Assembly (NCBI RefSeq): GCF_014195545.1 | Contig: NZ_JACIBX010000015.1 | Location: forward strand, 1-64,000 | Source: Limimaricola variabilis | GTDB lineage: Bacteria > Pseudomonadota > Alphaproteobacteria > Rhodobacterales > Rhodobacteraceae | DNA length: 64,000 nucleotides | Direction: 5' to 3' | Shown here: positions 1 to 7,607 of the stretch, piece by piece | Layout of the letters: every line of letters begins with the position of its first letter | Position numbering within the stretch: position 1 is the first letter of the stretch | Made by a program: the position numbers and the translations under genes | The notes under the pieces: model-generated | Told to the model about the DNA's origin: nothing | What the model saw: only the letters and a program-made list of their open reading frames with translations | The model's database searches: none

Positions 1-75
1 ATCTTCCAGGTCGCCGATTACGGCCTCGTCGCCGACCTGTTCACCGCGCTGCCCGAGCTCACCGAAAAGCTCTGA
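1..75 (+). CDS. etfA: Electron transfer flavoprotein subunit alpha, C-terminal fragment
   Basis: Only the last 24 codons are in the window, read in frame from base 1 to a TGA at 73-75. The peptide ends VADYGLVADLFTALPELTEKL, which matches the conserved EtfA tail. EtfA with EtfB binds FAD and AMP and passes electrons from acyl-CoA and other dehydrogenases to ETF-ubiquinone oxidoreductase. The identification rests on this short tail alone. The upstream part lies outside the window. Confidence 0.75.
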   Translation: MFQVADYGLVADLFTALPELTEKL

Positions 76-83
76 ACGACAGG

Positions 84-113
84 ACGGCCCGGCGCAGCGC
101 GCCGGGCCGTTTT
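84..113 (+). terminator. Intrinsic terminator after etfA
   Basis: A perfect 12-bp stem (ACGGCCCGGCGC at 84-95 and its complement at 99-110) with a 3-nt loop is followed by a short T run (110-113). It starts nine bases after the etfA stop. It probably also ends the convergent phnE transcript, whose stop codon begins at 113. Confidence 0.8.
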
Positions 114-1624
114 CAGGCCGCTTCGGCGGTCTCCGGCTCGGCCTTGCGCATTCCCGGCGCCGACAGCCGCATCCGTCCCCTGATCCAGCCCGACAGCGCG
201 TCGATCCCCAGCGTCAGCAGGGCCACGACACCGAGCAGCAGCACGGCGCGATCCGTGCGCAGTTCCTGCATCGCCGCGTCGATGTGAAAGCCCAGCGTGG
301 CGACGCCCAGCAGGCCGAGGATCGCGCTGTCGCGCACGATGATCTCCCAGCGATAGAGGCACAGCGCGAAGAAGTTGCCCGACAGGCGCGGCAGCAACTC
401 CCACGCCGCCAGCCGCACACCGCGCGGGGCGTCCGACCTCAGCCGCGGCGTCAGCGCGTCGCCCTGCCGCCCCATCAGATGGGCGATGATCGCGCCGTTA
501 TGGAGCCCCAGCGCAAGGATCGCCGGTATCATCGAGGGGCCGGTGATCTGCAGGATCACGAAGGCCAGCATGTAGTCGGGGATCGAGCGGGCCAGCACCA
601 GCGCCAGATGCCCCAGCAGCGCGCCCGCCCGCCCCGTGACGCGCCGCACAATCAACGGAAAGCCGGTCACTGCGATCAGCGCGGCCAACGCCAGCGCGAG
701 CTGCGACAGCACCAGTGTCGACAGGATGCCGGGCAGCGCCTGATCCCCGAGGAGCCGGGAGAGCCAGGGGCCGAGCCCGGCCCAGTCGCCGACGCGGATC
801 GGCGCGGGGACGGCGTCGTGCAGAAAGCGCAGCAGCGCGCCGTCGCCCATCGGCGGCGCCGGGTGGCGCGCCAGCAGCCATAGCGAGGCCATGAGCCAGA
901 ACGGGGCGAGCCGTAGCCGCATCCAGTAGCGGATCGGCAGGATCAGCGCGAGATAGACGAGGATCGCGGCCGCGGCCGCACCGTATTGCGCCTGCCGGAA
1001 ATCGGTCTCGAGCAGGTAGCCCAGCGTCGGCAGCCCGACGAAGCCCAGCACCGCCGAGGATCTGAGCCCGCATTCCAGCCGGTAGAGCGTGTAGGCGCCT
1101 AGCTCGGGCAGCGCCAGCGGCAGACGGCTCCACAGCAGCCGCGACAGCGGCGGCGTGCGGCGCGGCAGCGCGCGCGTGGCCGCCGGATCGGCCTCGGCGA
1201 GGTATTCGGCAAAGACCTTGGCGAAAATCCCGGCATAGGGCAGGGCGATCGCCAGCACCCCGGTGAGCGGCCCGAGGCCCGTGATGCCCAGCAGCAGGAG
1301 CGCCCAGAACAGCTCGTGGATGGAGCGGATCAGGATGCACAGCCAGCGCACCGGCGCGAAGCCGTAGGCGAGGCTCAGCGCGAAACCGGCCGTCGCCCCG
1401 GCAAAGACGCCGCAGACCGCGAATGCCACGGTCAGCGCAGCCGCGTAGCCCAGCGCCGCCGGATCGCCGAATTCGGGCGCGAGCAGCCCGGCGCCGATCC
1501 GTTGCAGCGTCAGCCATGGATCGGGGCGGGCGAGGTCGAGATCGGCCAATGCCAGCGCCGCCAGGGTCGCGAGACCGAAGCCGGCGAGGACCCGCGCGGC
1601 GGACAGGCGGCGGGGACGTGCCAT
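113..1624 (-). CDS. phnE: Phosphonate/phosphite-type ABC transporter permease, two PhnE units fused
   Basis: This 503-aa inner-membrane protein is about twice the usual PhnE length. It contains two permease halves, each with hydrophobic segments and an EAA-like coupling loop: one around LYRLECGLRSSAVLGFVG in the first half and one around LYRWEIIVRDSAILGLLG in the second. It should form the membrane channel of a phosphonate, phosphite or phosphate-ester importer with PhnC and PhnD. I chose the ATG at 1624, just downstream of phnC, because a longer frame would run 90 bases into phnC. No C-P lyase genes are seen nearby, so the true substrate is open. Confidence 0.85.
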   Translation of the reverse strand: MARPRRLSAARVLAGFGLATLAALALADLDLARPDPWLTLQRIGAGLLAPEFGDPAALGYAAALTVAFAVCGVFAGATAGFALSLAYGFAPVRWLCILIRSIHELFWALLLLGITGLGPLTGVLAIALPYAGIFAKVFAEYLAEADPAATRALPRRTPPLSRLLWSRLPLALPELGAYTLYRLECGLRSSAVLGFVGLPTLGYLLETDFRQAQYGAAAAAILVYLALILPIRYWMRLRLAPFWLMASLWLLARHPAPPMGDGALLRFLHDAVPAPIRVGDWAGLGPWLSRLLGDQALPGILSTLVLSQLALALAALIAVTGFPLIVRRVTGRAGALLGHLALVLARSIPDYMLAFVILQITGPSMIPAILALGLHNGAIIAHLMGRQGDALTPRLRSDAPRGVRLAAWELLPRLSGNFFALCLYRWEIIVRDSAILGLLGVATLGFHIDAAMQELRTDRAVLLLGVVALLTLGIDALSGWIRGRMRLSAPGMRKAEPETAEAA

Positions 1625-1625
1625 T

Positions 1626-2306
1626 TCAGATCTCGTAGAGGCGGTGCAGCTCGGCCGCGTCGAGACCGGCGGTCGGCCGGTCGAGCACGATCCGGCCGGC
1701 CCGCAGCCCGACAATCCGGGTCCCCACCGCCAGCGCCCGTGCCGGGTCGTGCAGCGCCAGCACCATGGTCGGGAACCGTGCGGCGAGCGCGTCGAGCAGA
1801 TCGCCCGACTGGCGCGGATCGACCGCCGAGACCGGCTCGTCCGCGATCAGCGCATCGCCGCCCCTGAGCAGCGCGCGGGCCAGCGCTGTGCGCTGCTTCT
1901 GTCCGCCCGAGAGCGAGGCGACGCGGCGCCGGTCCAGCCCGGCGAGGCCGACCCTTTCCAGCATAGGCGCGACACGCGCCCGCTCACGCGAAGGCGGACG
2001 CAGCAGCACCCGCAGGCCGTAGGCCGATGAGTGATCGTCGAGCAGCCCCATCCAGGCGTTGTGGAACACCGAAAGCTGCGGCACCAGCCCGGGGTCCTGC
2101 GGCACCAGCGCAAGGCGGGGTGCCGGACGGGCCCCTTCGAGCTTGAGGCGGATCGCGTTGAGCAGCGTGCTCTTGCCCGAGCCGCTGCGCCCCAGAAGCA
2201 CCAGCCGCTCGCCGCGCGCGACCGAGAAGGACAACCCTTCGAGCACGGCGGTGCCGTCCCAGGAGAGCGTCTCTTGGTCGAAGCGCAGGAGCGGCGCCGT
2301 TCCCAT
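1626..2306 (-). CDS. phnC: Phosphonate-type ABC transporter ATP-binding protein
   Basis: A 226-aa ABC ATPase. Walker A is GRSGSGKST (residues 39-47), the Q-loop is Gln70, the signature LSGGQ is at 132-136, Walker B DALIADEP at 151-158 and the H-loop His is at 186. It should energise import through PhnE. Its ATG overlaps the phnD stop (TGATG), and phnE begins 1 base after its own stop, so the three genes are translationally coupled in the order phnD-phnC-phnE. The family assignment comes from the context of PhnD- and PhnE-like partners. Confidence 0.85.
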   Translation of the reverse strand: MGTAPLLRFDQETLSWDGTAVLEGLSFSVARGERLVLLGRSGSGKSTLLNAIRLKLEGARPAPRLALVPQDPGLVPQLSVFHNAWMGLLDDHSSAYGLRVLLRPPSRERARVAPMLERVGLAGLDRRRVASLSGGQKQRTALARALLRGGDALIADEPVSAVDPRQSGDLLDALAARFPTMVLALHDPARALAVGTRIVGLRAGRIVLDRPTAGLDAAELHRLYEI

Positions 2307-3187
2307 CAGTCGATCAGGTCGAGCTGTTTGGCGATGCGTTCGATCGGCAGATAGAGGTCGTTCTCGGCCTCGATGAAGGCGGTGCGCGGGAAGCTTTCGA
2401 GGATCTGCGGATCCTCGAGCTCGATCAGCGCCCGCTGCACGCGCTTGGTAAAGCCCTCGCCCCAGCGCTCGTCCACGTCGCCACGGATGGTCCAGTTGTA
2501 ATCGGGGTAGGGCGGCGTGCGCCAGATCACCCGGGCGGTCTCGACCTCGGGCGCGCCTTCGGCCACGGCCGCGTCGAAGACGCTGTAGTTCAGCGCGCCG
2601 AGATCATAGGCGCCCGAAGCCACGAGCCGCAGGGTCTGGCCGTGATCGCCCGAGAAGCCGACATCCGAGAAGATCTCTTCCGGCGCCTCTTCGAACAGCC
2701 GGCGCAGGTGGTATTCGGGCATCAGCCGCCCGGAGGTCGAACCCTGCGAGCCGAAGGTGAAGCTCAGACCCTCGATGCCCTCCGGGAAGGCGTCGCCTTC
2801 GGGCTCGGTGATGCCGGTCGACTCATGGGCGATGAAATAGGTGACGAAGCTCTGATCCTCGACGCCCTGGGCGATCGCCTGGCTGCCGGGCACGAGGCGA
2901 CGCGCCTGCACGCCCGACAGGCCGCCGAACCAGGCGAGCTGGATCTGGTCGTTGCGAAATGCGGTGACCGAGGCTGCGTAGTCCTTCACCGGGACGTATT
3001 GCACCGGCACGCCGAGCCGCTCCTCGAGGTGGTCGGCGACCTTGCCGAAGCGGGCCTCGAGCTTGGTCTCGTCATCATCGGGGATGGCCGAAAAATAGAG
3101 CGTCGGCCTGTCCTGCGCCATCGCCGGCATGGCAGCAAGCAGCACAGCGGCAAGGGCGACGGCACGGCGGGTGGGGTGCTGGGGCAT
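2306..3187 (-). CDS. phnD: Phosphonate/phosphite-type periplasmic binding protein
   Basis: A 293-aa secreted binding protein of the PhnD/PtxB type. The N-terminus MPQHPTRRAVALAAVLLA followed by AMPAMAQ is a classical signal peptide, with likely cleavage after MAQ. The mature part starts with LYFSAIPDDDETKLEARFG and contains the family-like stretch LAWFGGLSGVQARRL. I used the ATG at 3187 because it places the signal peptide at the N-terminus; an in-frame start further upstream would add 22 arginine-rich residues. It is the first gene of the phnDCE operon. Ligand identity (phosphonate, phosphite, phosphate ester) cannot be read from sequence. Confidence 0.85.
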   Translation of the reverse strand: MPQHPTRRAVALAAVLLAAMPAMAQDRPTLYFSAIPDDDETKLEARFGKVADHLEERLGVPVQYVPVKDYAASVTAFRNDQIQLAWFGGLSGVQARRLVPGSQAIAQGVEDQSFVTYFIAHESTGITEPEGDAFPEGIEGLSFTFGSQGSTSGRLMPEYHLRRLFEEAPEEIFSDVGFSGDHGQTLRLVASGAYDLGALNYSVFDAAVAEGAPEVETARVIWRTPPYPDYNWTIRGDVDERWGEGFTKRVQRALIELEDPQILESFPRTAFIEAENDLYLPIERIAKQLDLID

Positions 3188-3260
3188 CGGTCGGGCTCCG
3201 TTGGGGGTCGGCGCCCTTCTACGCCATGGCGCGCGCATGGCAAGGCGCACCACGTAACGT

Positions 3261-3296
3261 AAAATGGGCCCGCCCGCGCGCGGCGGACGGGCCCAT
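3261..3296 (-). terminator. Intrinsic terminator of the nemR-type operon
   Basis: The hairpin pairs ATGGGCCCG (3264-3272) with CGGGCCCAT (3288-3296), with further partial pairing inside. On the minus strand it is followed by TTTT (3264-3261). It lies 20 bases past the stop of the DJ-1 family gene and separates it from the phn operon. Confidence 0.7.
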
Positions 3297-3316
3297 GCAG
3301 CCTGCCAAGGCTAGGA

Positions 3317-4000
3317 TCAGTCCTCGATCAGCTCGAGGAGCTTCTTGGCCGCTTCCTCGGACGAGGCGGGGTTCTGGCCGGTGACGAGCTTGCCGTCGAC
3401 CAGCACGTAGGGGGCCCAGTCCTCACCCTTGGAGTAATCGGCGCCCTTCTCCTTGAGCATGTCCTCGAGCAGGAAGGGAACCACGTCCGTGAGCCCGACG
3501 CCCTCTTCCTCGCCATTGGTGAAGCCGGTCACCTTGCGGCCCTCGACCAGCGGCTTGCCATCCTCGGTCTGGGTATGACGGAACACCGCCGGCGCGTGAC
3601 AGACAGCGCCGAGCGGGCGGCCGCCATTGACGAAGGCCTCGATGATGCGACGGCTGTCGGCATTCTCGGCGAGATCCCACATCGGGCCATGGCCGCCGGG
3701 GTAGAACACTGCGTCGTACTGGGTCGGATAGATCTCGTCAAGGCGCTCGGTGTTGGCCAGGAGCTCCTGGGCTTCCTTGTCTTCCTTGAAGCGGCGGGTG
3801 GCGTCGGTCTGGAAATCCTCCTCGTCGCTCTTGGGGTCGAGCGGCGGCTTTCCACCTTGCGGAGAGGCCAGCGTGACCTCGGCGCCCGCATCCTTGAAGA
3901 CGTAATAGGGGGCGGCGAATTCCTCGAGCCAGAAGCCGGTCTTCTCGCCGGTGTCGCCGAGGCGGTCATGCGAGGTGAGAATCATCAGAATCTTGGTCAT
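3317..4000 (-). CDS. DJ-1/PfpI (class I glutamine amidotransferase-like) family protein, HchA-like
   Basis: This 227-aa protein has the DJ-1/PfpI fold signature. The nucleophile elbow GAVCHAPAVF places Cys134 next to His135. There is a preceding FYPGGHGPMWDL loop, and a Glu pair at 26-27 could supply the acidic residue near the cysteine. Relatives such as Hsp31/HchA and YhbO act as glutathione-independent glyoxalases or on glycated targets. It follows an MDR reductase by 34 bases on the same strand and is probably the last gene of the NemR-like operon. A role in methylglyoxal or reactive-carbonyl detoxification is inferred from family plus context. Confidence 0.8.
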   Translation of the reverse strand: MTKILMILTSHDRLGDTGEKTGFWLEEFAAPYYVFKDAGAEVTLASPQGGKPPLDPKSDEEDFQTDATRRFKEDKEAQELLANTERLDEIYPTQYDAVFYPGGHGPMWDLAENADSRRIIEAFVNGGRPLGAVCHAPAVFRHTQTEDGKPLVEGRKVTGFTNGEEEGVGLTDVVPFLLEDMLKEKGADYSKGEDWAPYVLVDGKLVTGQNPASSEEAAKKLLELIED

Positions 4001-4034
4001 ATGGTCTTTCCTTGAATACCAGGTGCGGAGCCGT

Positions 4035-5063
4035 TCAGGCGACGCGGATCACGCGTTTGCCGAAGGCCTCGCCGCGCAGCAGGCCAACGAAGGCCGAAGG
4101 CGCCTGTTCCAGCCCGTCGATCATCTCTTCGCGGTAGGCGATCTTTCCCTCCGCGACCCACTGGCCCATTTCATTGGCGAATTCGGGGTAGAGATGGCCG
4201 AAATCGTCGAAGATGATGAAGCCGCGCAGGGTGATCCGCTTGCGCAGGATCTGACCCATGAGCCAGTTCATCCGGTCCGGCCCGTCGGGCAGCGAAGTGG
4301 CGTTGTACTGCGAGATCAGGCCACAGACCGGAACGCGGGCATTGGCATTGAGCTGCGGCAGGACCGCGTCGAGCACGGCGCCGCCGACATTTTCCCAGTA
4401 GATGTCGATGCCGTTCCGCGTCTCGCGCGCGAGGTCCTCGGCAAAGCTTTCGGCCTTGTAATCGACGCAGGCGTCGAAGCCCAAGGTCTCCACCGCGTGG
4501 CGGCATTTGTCGGGGCCGCCCGCAACGCCCACGGTGCGCAGGCCCTGCAGCTTGGCGATCTGGCCCACGGTGGCGCCCACCGGGCCGGTCGCGCCGCCGA
4601 CCACCAGCGTCTCACCCGCCTTCGGCTTGGCGATCTCGCGCAGGCCCGCCCATGCGGTGAAGCCCGGCATGCCCAGCACGCCCAGCGCCCAGGACGGGTT
4701 GGGCATATTCGCGGGCAGCTTGTTGAGCCCGGTGCCATCCGAGACGGCATAGTCCTGCCAACCGGAGAAGCTCACTACCCGATCGCCCTCGGCGAAGTTC
4801 GGGTTGTTGGATTGCACCACCCGCGCCACCGTACCGCCGACCATCGGCTGGCCGATCTCAACGGGGGCGGCATAGGAGGGCGCATCGCTCATCCGCCCGC
4901 GCATGTAGGGATCCAGCGACAGGAACTCGGTCGCCAGCAGCACCTCGCCCTCCTTGGGCTCAAGCACCGGCACGGTCTCGAGCCGCAGCGTGTTCTCGTC
5001 GGGCTCGCCCTTGGGGCGCTCGGCGAGAACCCAGCGGCGATTGGTGTCGGGGGATTGGGTCAT
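4035..5063 (-). CDS. NADP-dependent MDR-family oxidoreductase (CurA/leukotriene B4 dehydrogenase-like)
   Basis: A 342-aa zinc-independent medium-chain reductase. It begins with the family hallmarks RRWVLAERPKGEP and FLSLDPYMRGRM, and carries the Rossmann stretch VVGGATGPVGATVGQIAKLQG near residue 155. Relatives reduce the double bond of alpha,beta-unsaturated ketones and aldehydes with NADPH. Its ATG overlaps the stop of the TetR gene (ATGA), so the two are translationally coupled. In the context of a NemR-like regulator and glyoxalases it probably detoxifies reactive electrophiles. The exact substrate is unknown. Confidence 0.85.
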   Translation of the reverse strand: MTQSPDTNRRWVLAERPKGEPDENTLRLETVPVLEPKEGEVLLATEFLSLDPYMRGRMSDAPSYAAPVEIGQPMVGGTVARVVQSNNPNFAEGDRVVSFSGWQDYAVSDGTGLNKLPANMPNPSWALGVLGMPGFTAWAGLREIAKPKAGETLVVGGATGPVGATVGQIAKLQGLRTVGVAGGPDKCRHAVETLGFDACVDYKAESFAEDLARETRNGIDIYWENVGGAVLDAVLPQLNANARVPVCGLISQYNATSLPDGPDRMNWLMGQILRKRITLRGFIIFDDFGHLYPEFANEMGQWVAEGKIAYREEMIDGLEQAPSAFVGLLRGEAFGKRVIRVA

Positions 5064-5650
5064 GAAGTCGGTCCTTGTTGATCGATGAGCGCGGCCGTCG
5101 CGGTCAGGGCGCTGTCATAGGGGGCGGTGTCGCGCGACAGCCCACCCATTAGGCTCGCACCGAGCCAGATCTGGTAGAGCGTGGTGGCGATCGCCTGCGG
5201 ATCGGAATGGGCGGGCAGGGAGCCGTCTTCGGCCCCCTCGCGGATGACCGCCGCCAACCGGGCGACGATCGCCGAGACGCCGCGATCGAGCACCTCGCGC
5301 ATGCCCGGCGACAGCTCGGCCACTTCGGCCGAGAGCTTCACCACGAGGCAGCGCGCCTCGTAGGCCTCGCCCGACTGGCGCGCACGCCAGCCCTGGAAAT
5401 AGGTCAGCAGCCGGTCGCGAGCGGGGAGGTTAGGCGCGCCGAGCGTTCGGGCCAGGTCGTCGGCATAGCCCTCGACGAAGCTGTCGAGCAGGGCGCAGCC
5501 GAAGGCCTCCTTGGATCTGAAGAAATGATAGAAGCTGCCCTTGGGCACGCCGGCCTGCGTCAGCAGCTCAGAAAGCCCGACGCCGGTGTAGCCGCGCCGC
5601 GCCACGAGGGCGCGTCCGGTGGCAAGGATGTGCTGTCGCGTGTCGGTCAT
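5060..5650 (-). CDS. NemR-like TetR-family repressor, cysteine-based electrophile sensor
   Basis: This 196-aa TetR protein has an N-terminal helix-turn-helix (about residues 20-48, GLSELLTQAGVPKGSFYHFF). It is close to E. coli NemR over the DNA-binding part and over the CLVVKLSAEV segment, which contains Cys101, equivalent by my alignment to redox-active NemR Cys106. NemR represses enone reductase and glyoxalase genes and is released by electrophiles or hypochlorite. The lysine that in E. coli NemR (Lys175) is reported to bond with the cysteine falls on Gly170 here. It probably represses itself and the downstream reductase and DJ-1 genes through the palindrome at 5669-5687. Confidence 0.85.
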   Translation of the reverse strand: MTDTRQHILATGRALVARRGYTGVGLSELLTQAGVPKGSFYHFFRSKEAFGCALLDSFVEGYADDLARTLGAPNLPARDRLLTYFQGWRARQSGEAYEARCLVVKLSAEVAELSPGMREVLDRGVSAIVARLAAVIREGAEDGSLPAHSDPQAIATTLYQIWLGASLMGGLSRDTAPYDSALTATAALIDQQGPTS

Positions 5651-5668
5651 GATCCCCAGCTAGGCACC

Positions 5669-5687
5669 ACTAGACCGGTCGTCTAGT
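5669..5687. promoter_or_regulatory. TetR/NemR-type operator palindrome
   Basis: ACTAGAC-CGGTC-GTCTAGT: perfect 7-bp arms around a 5-bp centre, ending 18 bases upstream of the regulator's ATG. The TAGAC core resembles what I remember of NemR-family operators. Its position is right for autorepression of the operon reading leftward. Confidence 0.75.
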
Positions 5688-5762
5688 AGCGCGGCGGGGC
5701 TTTTCTTTCTGACCTCGGGTAATCAGGGGCAAGGGGGCGGCGCTTGGCCGCCCCGACTGGGA

Positions 5763-6158
5763 TCACTGGTTGGCGAAGCGGCCCTTGCGCGCGAGCACCT
5801 CGATCTCGTAGCCATCGGGGTCGGCGACGAAGAAGAACCGCGCCACCACGTCGCCGTCAGGGGCGAAATCCTTGATCTCGCGCGGCTGGTGACCGGCCTC
5901 AGCGAGGCGGCCATGCAGCGTTTCGAGATCATCCTCGAGAAAGGCCAGATGGCCGTAGCCATTGCCCAGATCGTAGGTCTTGTCGCCCTTGTTCACCGTC
6001 AGCTCCAGCTCGAAGCCGCTTTCGGGATTGCTCAGGTAGATCAGCGAGAAGCTCTCGAAATCGAGGCGCTCGGCGACCTCCAGCCCGAACAGCTCGTAGA
6101 AGGCGAGCGAGCGGGCTTCGTCGCGCACGCGGATCATCGAATGGATCATCTTGGCCAT
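5763..6158 (-). CDS. gloA: Lactoylglutathione lyase (glyoxalase I), VOC family
   Basis: This 131-aa protein converts the methylglyoxal-glutathione hemithioacetal to lactoylglutathione. All four expected metal ligands align with E. coli GloA: His6 (IHSMIRV), Glu52 (LELT), His70 (GYGHLAF) and Glu120 (YEIEVL). The start at 6158 is fixed by an AGGAGG ribosome site at 6164-6169; a start further upstream would leave that site inside the gene. It lies 112 bases upstream of the NemR-like repressor gene on the same strand, with the operator between them, so it may have its own transcript. In E. coli nemR, nemA and gloA form one unit, which supports a common role. Confidence 0.9.
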   Translation of the reverse strand: MAKMIHSMIRVRDEARSLAFYELFGLEVAERLDFESFSLIYLSNPESGFELELTVNKGDKTYDLGNGYGHLAFLEDDLETLHGRLAEAGHQPREIKDFAPDGDVVARFFFVADPDGYEIEVLARKGRFANQ

Positions 6159-6371
6159 GAGGCCCTCCTGTCTTCGCATGGGTTGAAGGCGGAATGCCCA
6201 AAACCCGCTGCGGGGTCCAGCCGCTCTCGACAGCGGGCGGGGGCCGGGCGAAGGTCGCCCGAACGGTCACGAGGGACGGTTGATGTTACGCGGCGCAGCA
6301 AGAGGTAAACGAACGATAGTGGTCATTTCTTTCCGTTCAGCCGCGATCCCGCTGTTTCCGGTAGCCGTCGC

Positions 6372-7592
6372 ATGAGCGACATCGGTGCGCCCGGGCGCTG
6401 GCAGGCCCTGTCGCTGATCTGCGCCGGAGTGGTCTGCGCGATGACGAGCTGGTTCTCGGCCACGGCGATCCTGCCCGACCTGGTGCGCGACTGGGATCTC
6501 GGTCCCGCGGCGCAGGCATGGCTGACCAACGCGGTGCAGCTCGGCTTCGTCGTGGGTGCGGTCGCCGCGAGCTTCGTCAACCTGCCCGACATCGTGGCGC
6601 TGCCACGGCTGATGATGGTATCGGCGATGGTCGCGGCGCTCGCCAACGCGGTGCTGCTGTTCGAGCCGGGGGCGGGGATCGCAATCGCGGCACGCGCGCT
6701 TACCGGCGCCGCGCTGGCCGGGGTCTATCCGCCCGCGATCAAGCTGATGGCGACGTGGTTCACGCGCGGGCGCGGGCTGGCCCTCGGCTTTCTGATCGGC
6801 GCGCTGACGCTCGGCTCGTCGATGCCGCATCTGCTGCGCGCGCTGACCGAGGGGCTCGACTGGCGTGCGGTGGTGCTCGGCACGACACTGGCCACCGGGC
6901 TTGCCGCTGCCATCTTCGGGCTGGGCCTCGCCGAAGGGCCGCACGGCTTCGGCCGGGCCACCTTCGACCCAAGACAGAGCCTCGCGGTGCTGCGCGAGCG
7001 GGGCGTGATGCTCGCCAACTTGGGCTATTTCGGCCATATGTGGGAGCTCTACGCCATGTGGGCGTGGTTCCTTGCATTCGCCACGGCGGCAGAGGCGGAA
7101 ATCATACCATTCCCAATGGGTTCTGCGTCGATGCTCACCTTCTTCGTGGTGGCGTCAGGAGCGCTGGGTTGCGTGCTCGCCGGGACCCTGTCGGACCGGA
7201 TCGGGCGCTGCGCCACGACGGCATGGATGATGGGACTGTCGGGCGCCTCCGCGCTCGCCATCGGCTTCGCCTTCGACGGGCCGGGCTGGTTTCTGGCATT
7301 GGTCGCGCTGGTCTGGGGGATCACGGTGGTCGCCGACAGCGCACAGTTCTCGGCCGCCGTCACGGAGCTGGCCAAGCCGCATCTGGTGGGCACCTCGGTC
7401 ACGCTGCAACTCGGCATCGGCTTCGCGCTGACGGTGCTGGCGATCCAGATCATGCCATGGGTGGCGGAGGCGATGGGAGGCTGGCGCTGGGCCTTCCTCG
7501 TGCTCGTGCCGGGACCGGTGCTGGGCACAGGCGCGATGCTGGTGCTGCGCCGCCTGCCGGAGGCGGCGCAACTGGCGGGCGGGCGGCGCTAG
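6372..7592 (+). CDS. Major facilitator superfamily transporter
   Basis: A 406-aa protein with about 12 hydrophobic segments in two halves and a MFS-like loop, ATWFTRGRGLALGFLIGALTLGSS, after the fourth segment. It is divergent from gloA, with 213 bases between, and convergent with the polyamine genes. The substrate cannot be inferred; there are no fused domains and no coupled partner gene. The leader region 6159-6371 holds no clear operator that I could see. Confidence 0.75.
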   Translation: MSDIGAPGRWQALSLICAGVVCAMTSWFSATAILPDLVRDWDLGPAAQAWLTNAVQLGFVVGAVAASFVNLPDIVALPRLMMVSAMVAALANAVLLFEPGAGIAIAARALTGAALAGVYPPAIKLMATWFTRGRGLALGFLIGALTLGSSMPHLLRALTEGLDWRAVVLGTTLATGLAAAIFGLGLAEGPHGFGRATFDPRQSLAVLRERGVMLANLGYFGHMWELYAMWAWFLAFATAAEAEIIPFPMGSASMLTFFVVASGALGCVLAGTLSDRIGRCATTAWMMGLSGASALAIGFAFDGPGWFLALVALVWGITVVADSAQFSAAVTELAKPHLVGTSVTLQLGIGFALTVLAIQIMPWVAEAMGGWRWAFLVLVPGPVLGTGAMLVLRRLPEAAQLAGGRR

Positions 7593-7601
7593 GCCGCCCG
7601 C
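7579..7601. terminator. Bidirectional terminator-like hairpin between convergent genes
   Basis: The perfect 9-bp stem GCGGGCGGC (7579-7587) / GCCGCCCGC (7593-7601) has a 5-nt loop that carries the TAG stop of the MFS gene. It lies between the MFS gene and the convergent carboxynorspermidine dehydrogenase gene. There is no strong T run, so it may only stabilise 3' ends. Confidence 0.5.
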
Positions 7602-7607
7602 GCTCTC

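Noticed and set aside
5734-5754. GGGGCGGC/GCCGCCCC hairpin after gloA as an intrinsic terminator
   Set aside because: The 8-bp stem is real but no T run follows on the minus strand, so it was not listed as a supported terminator.
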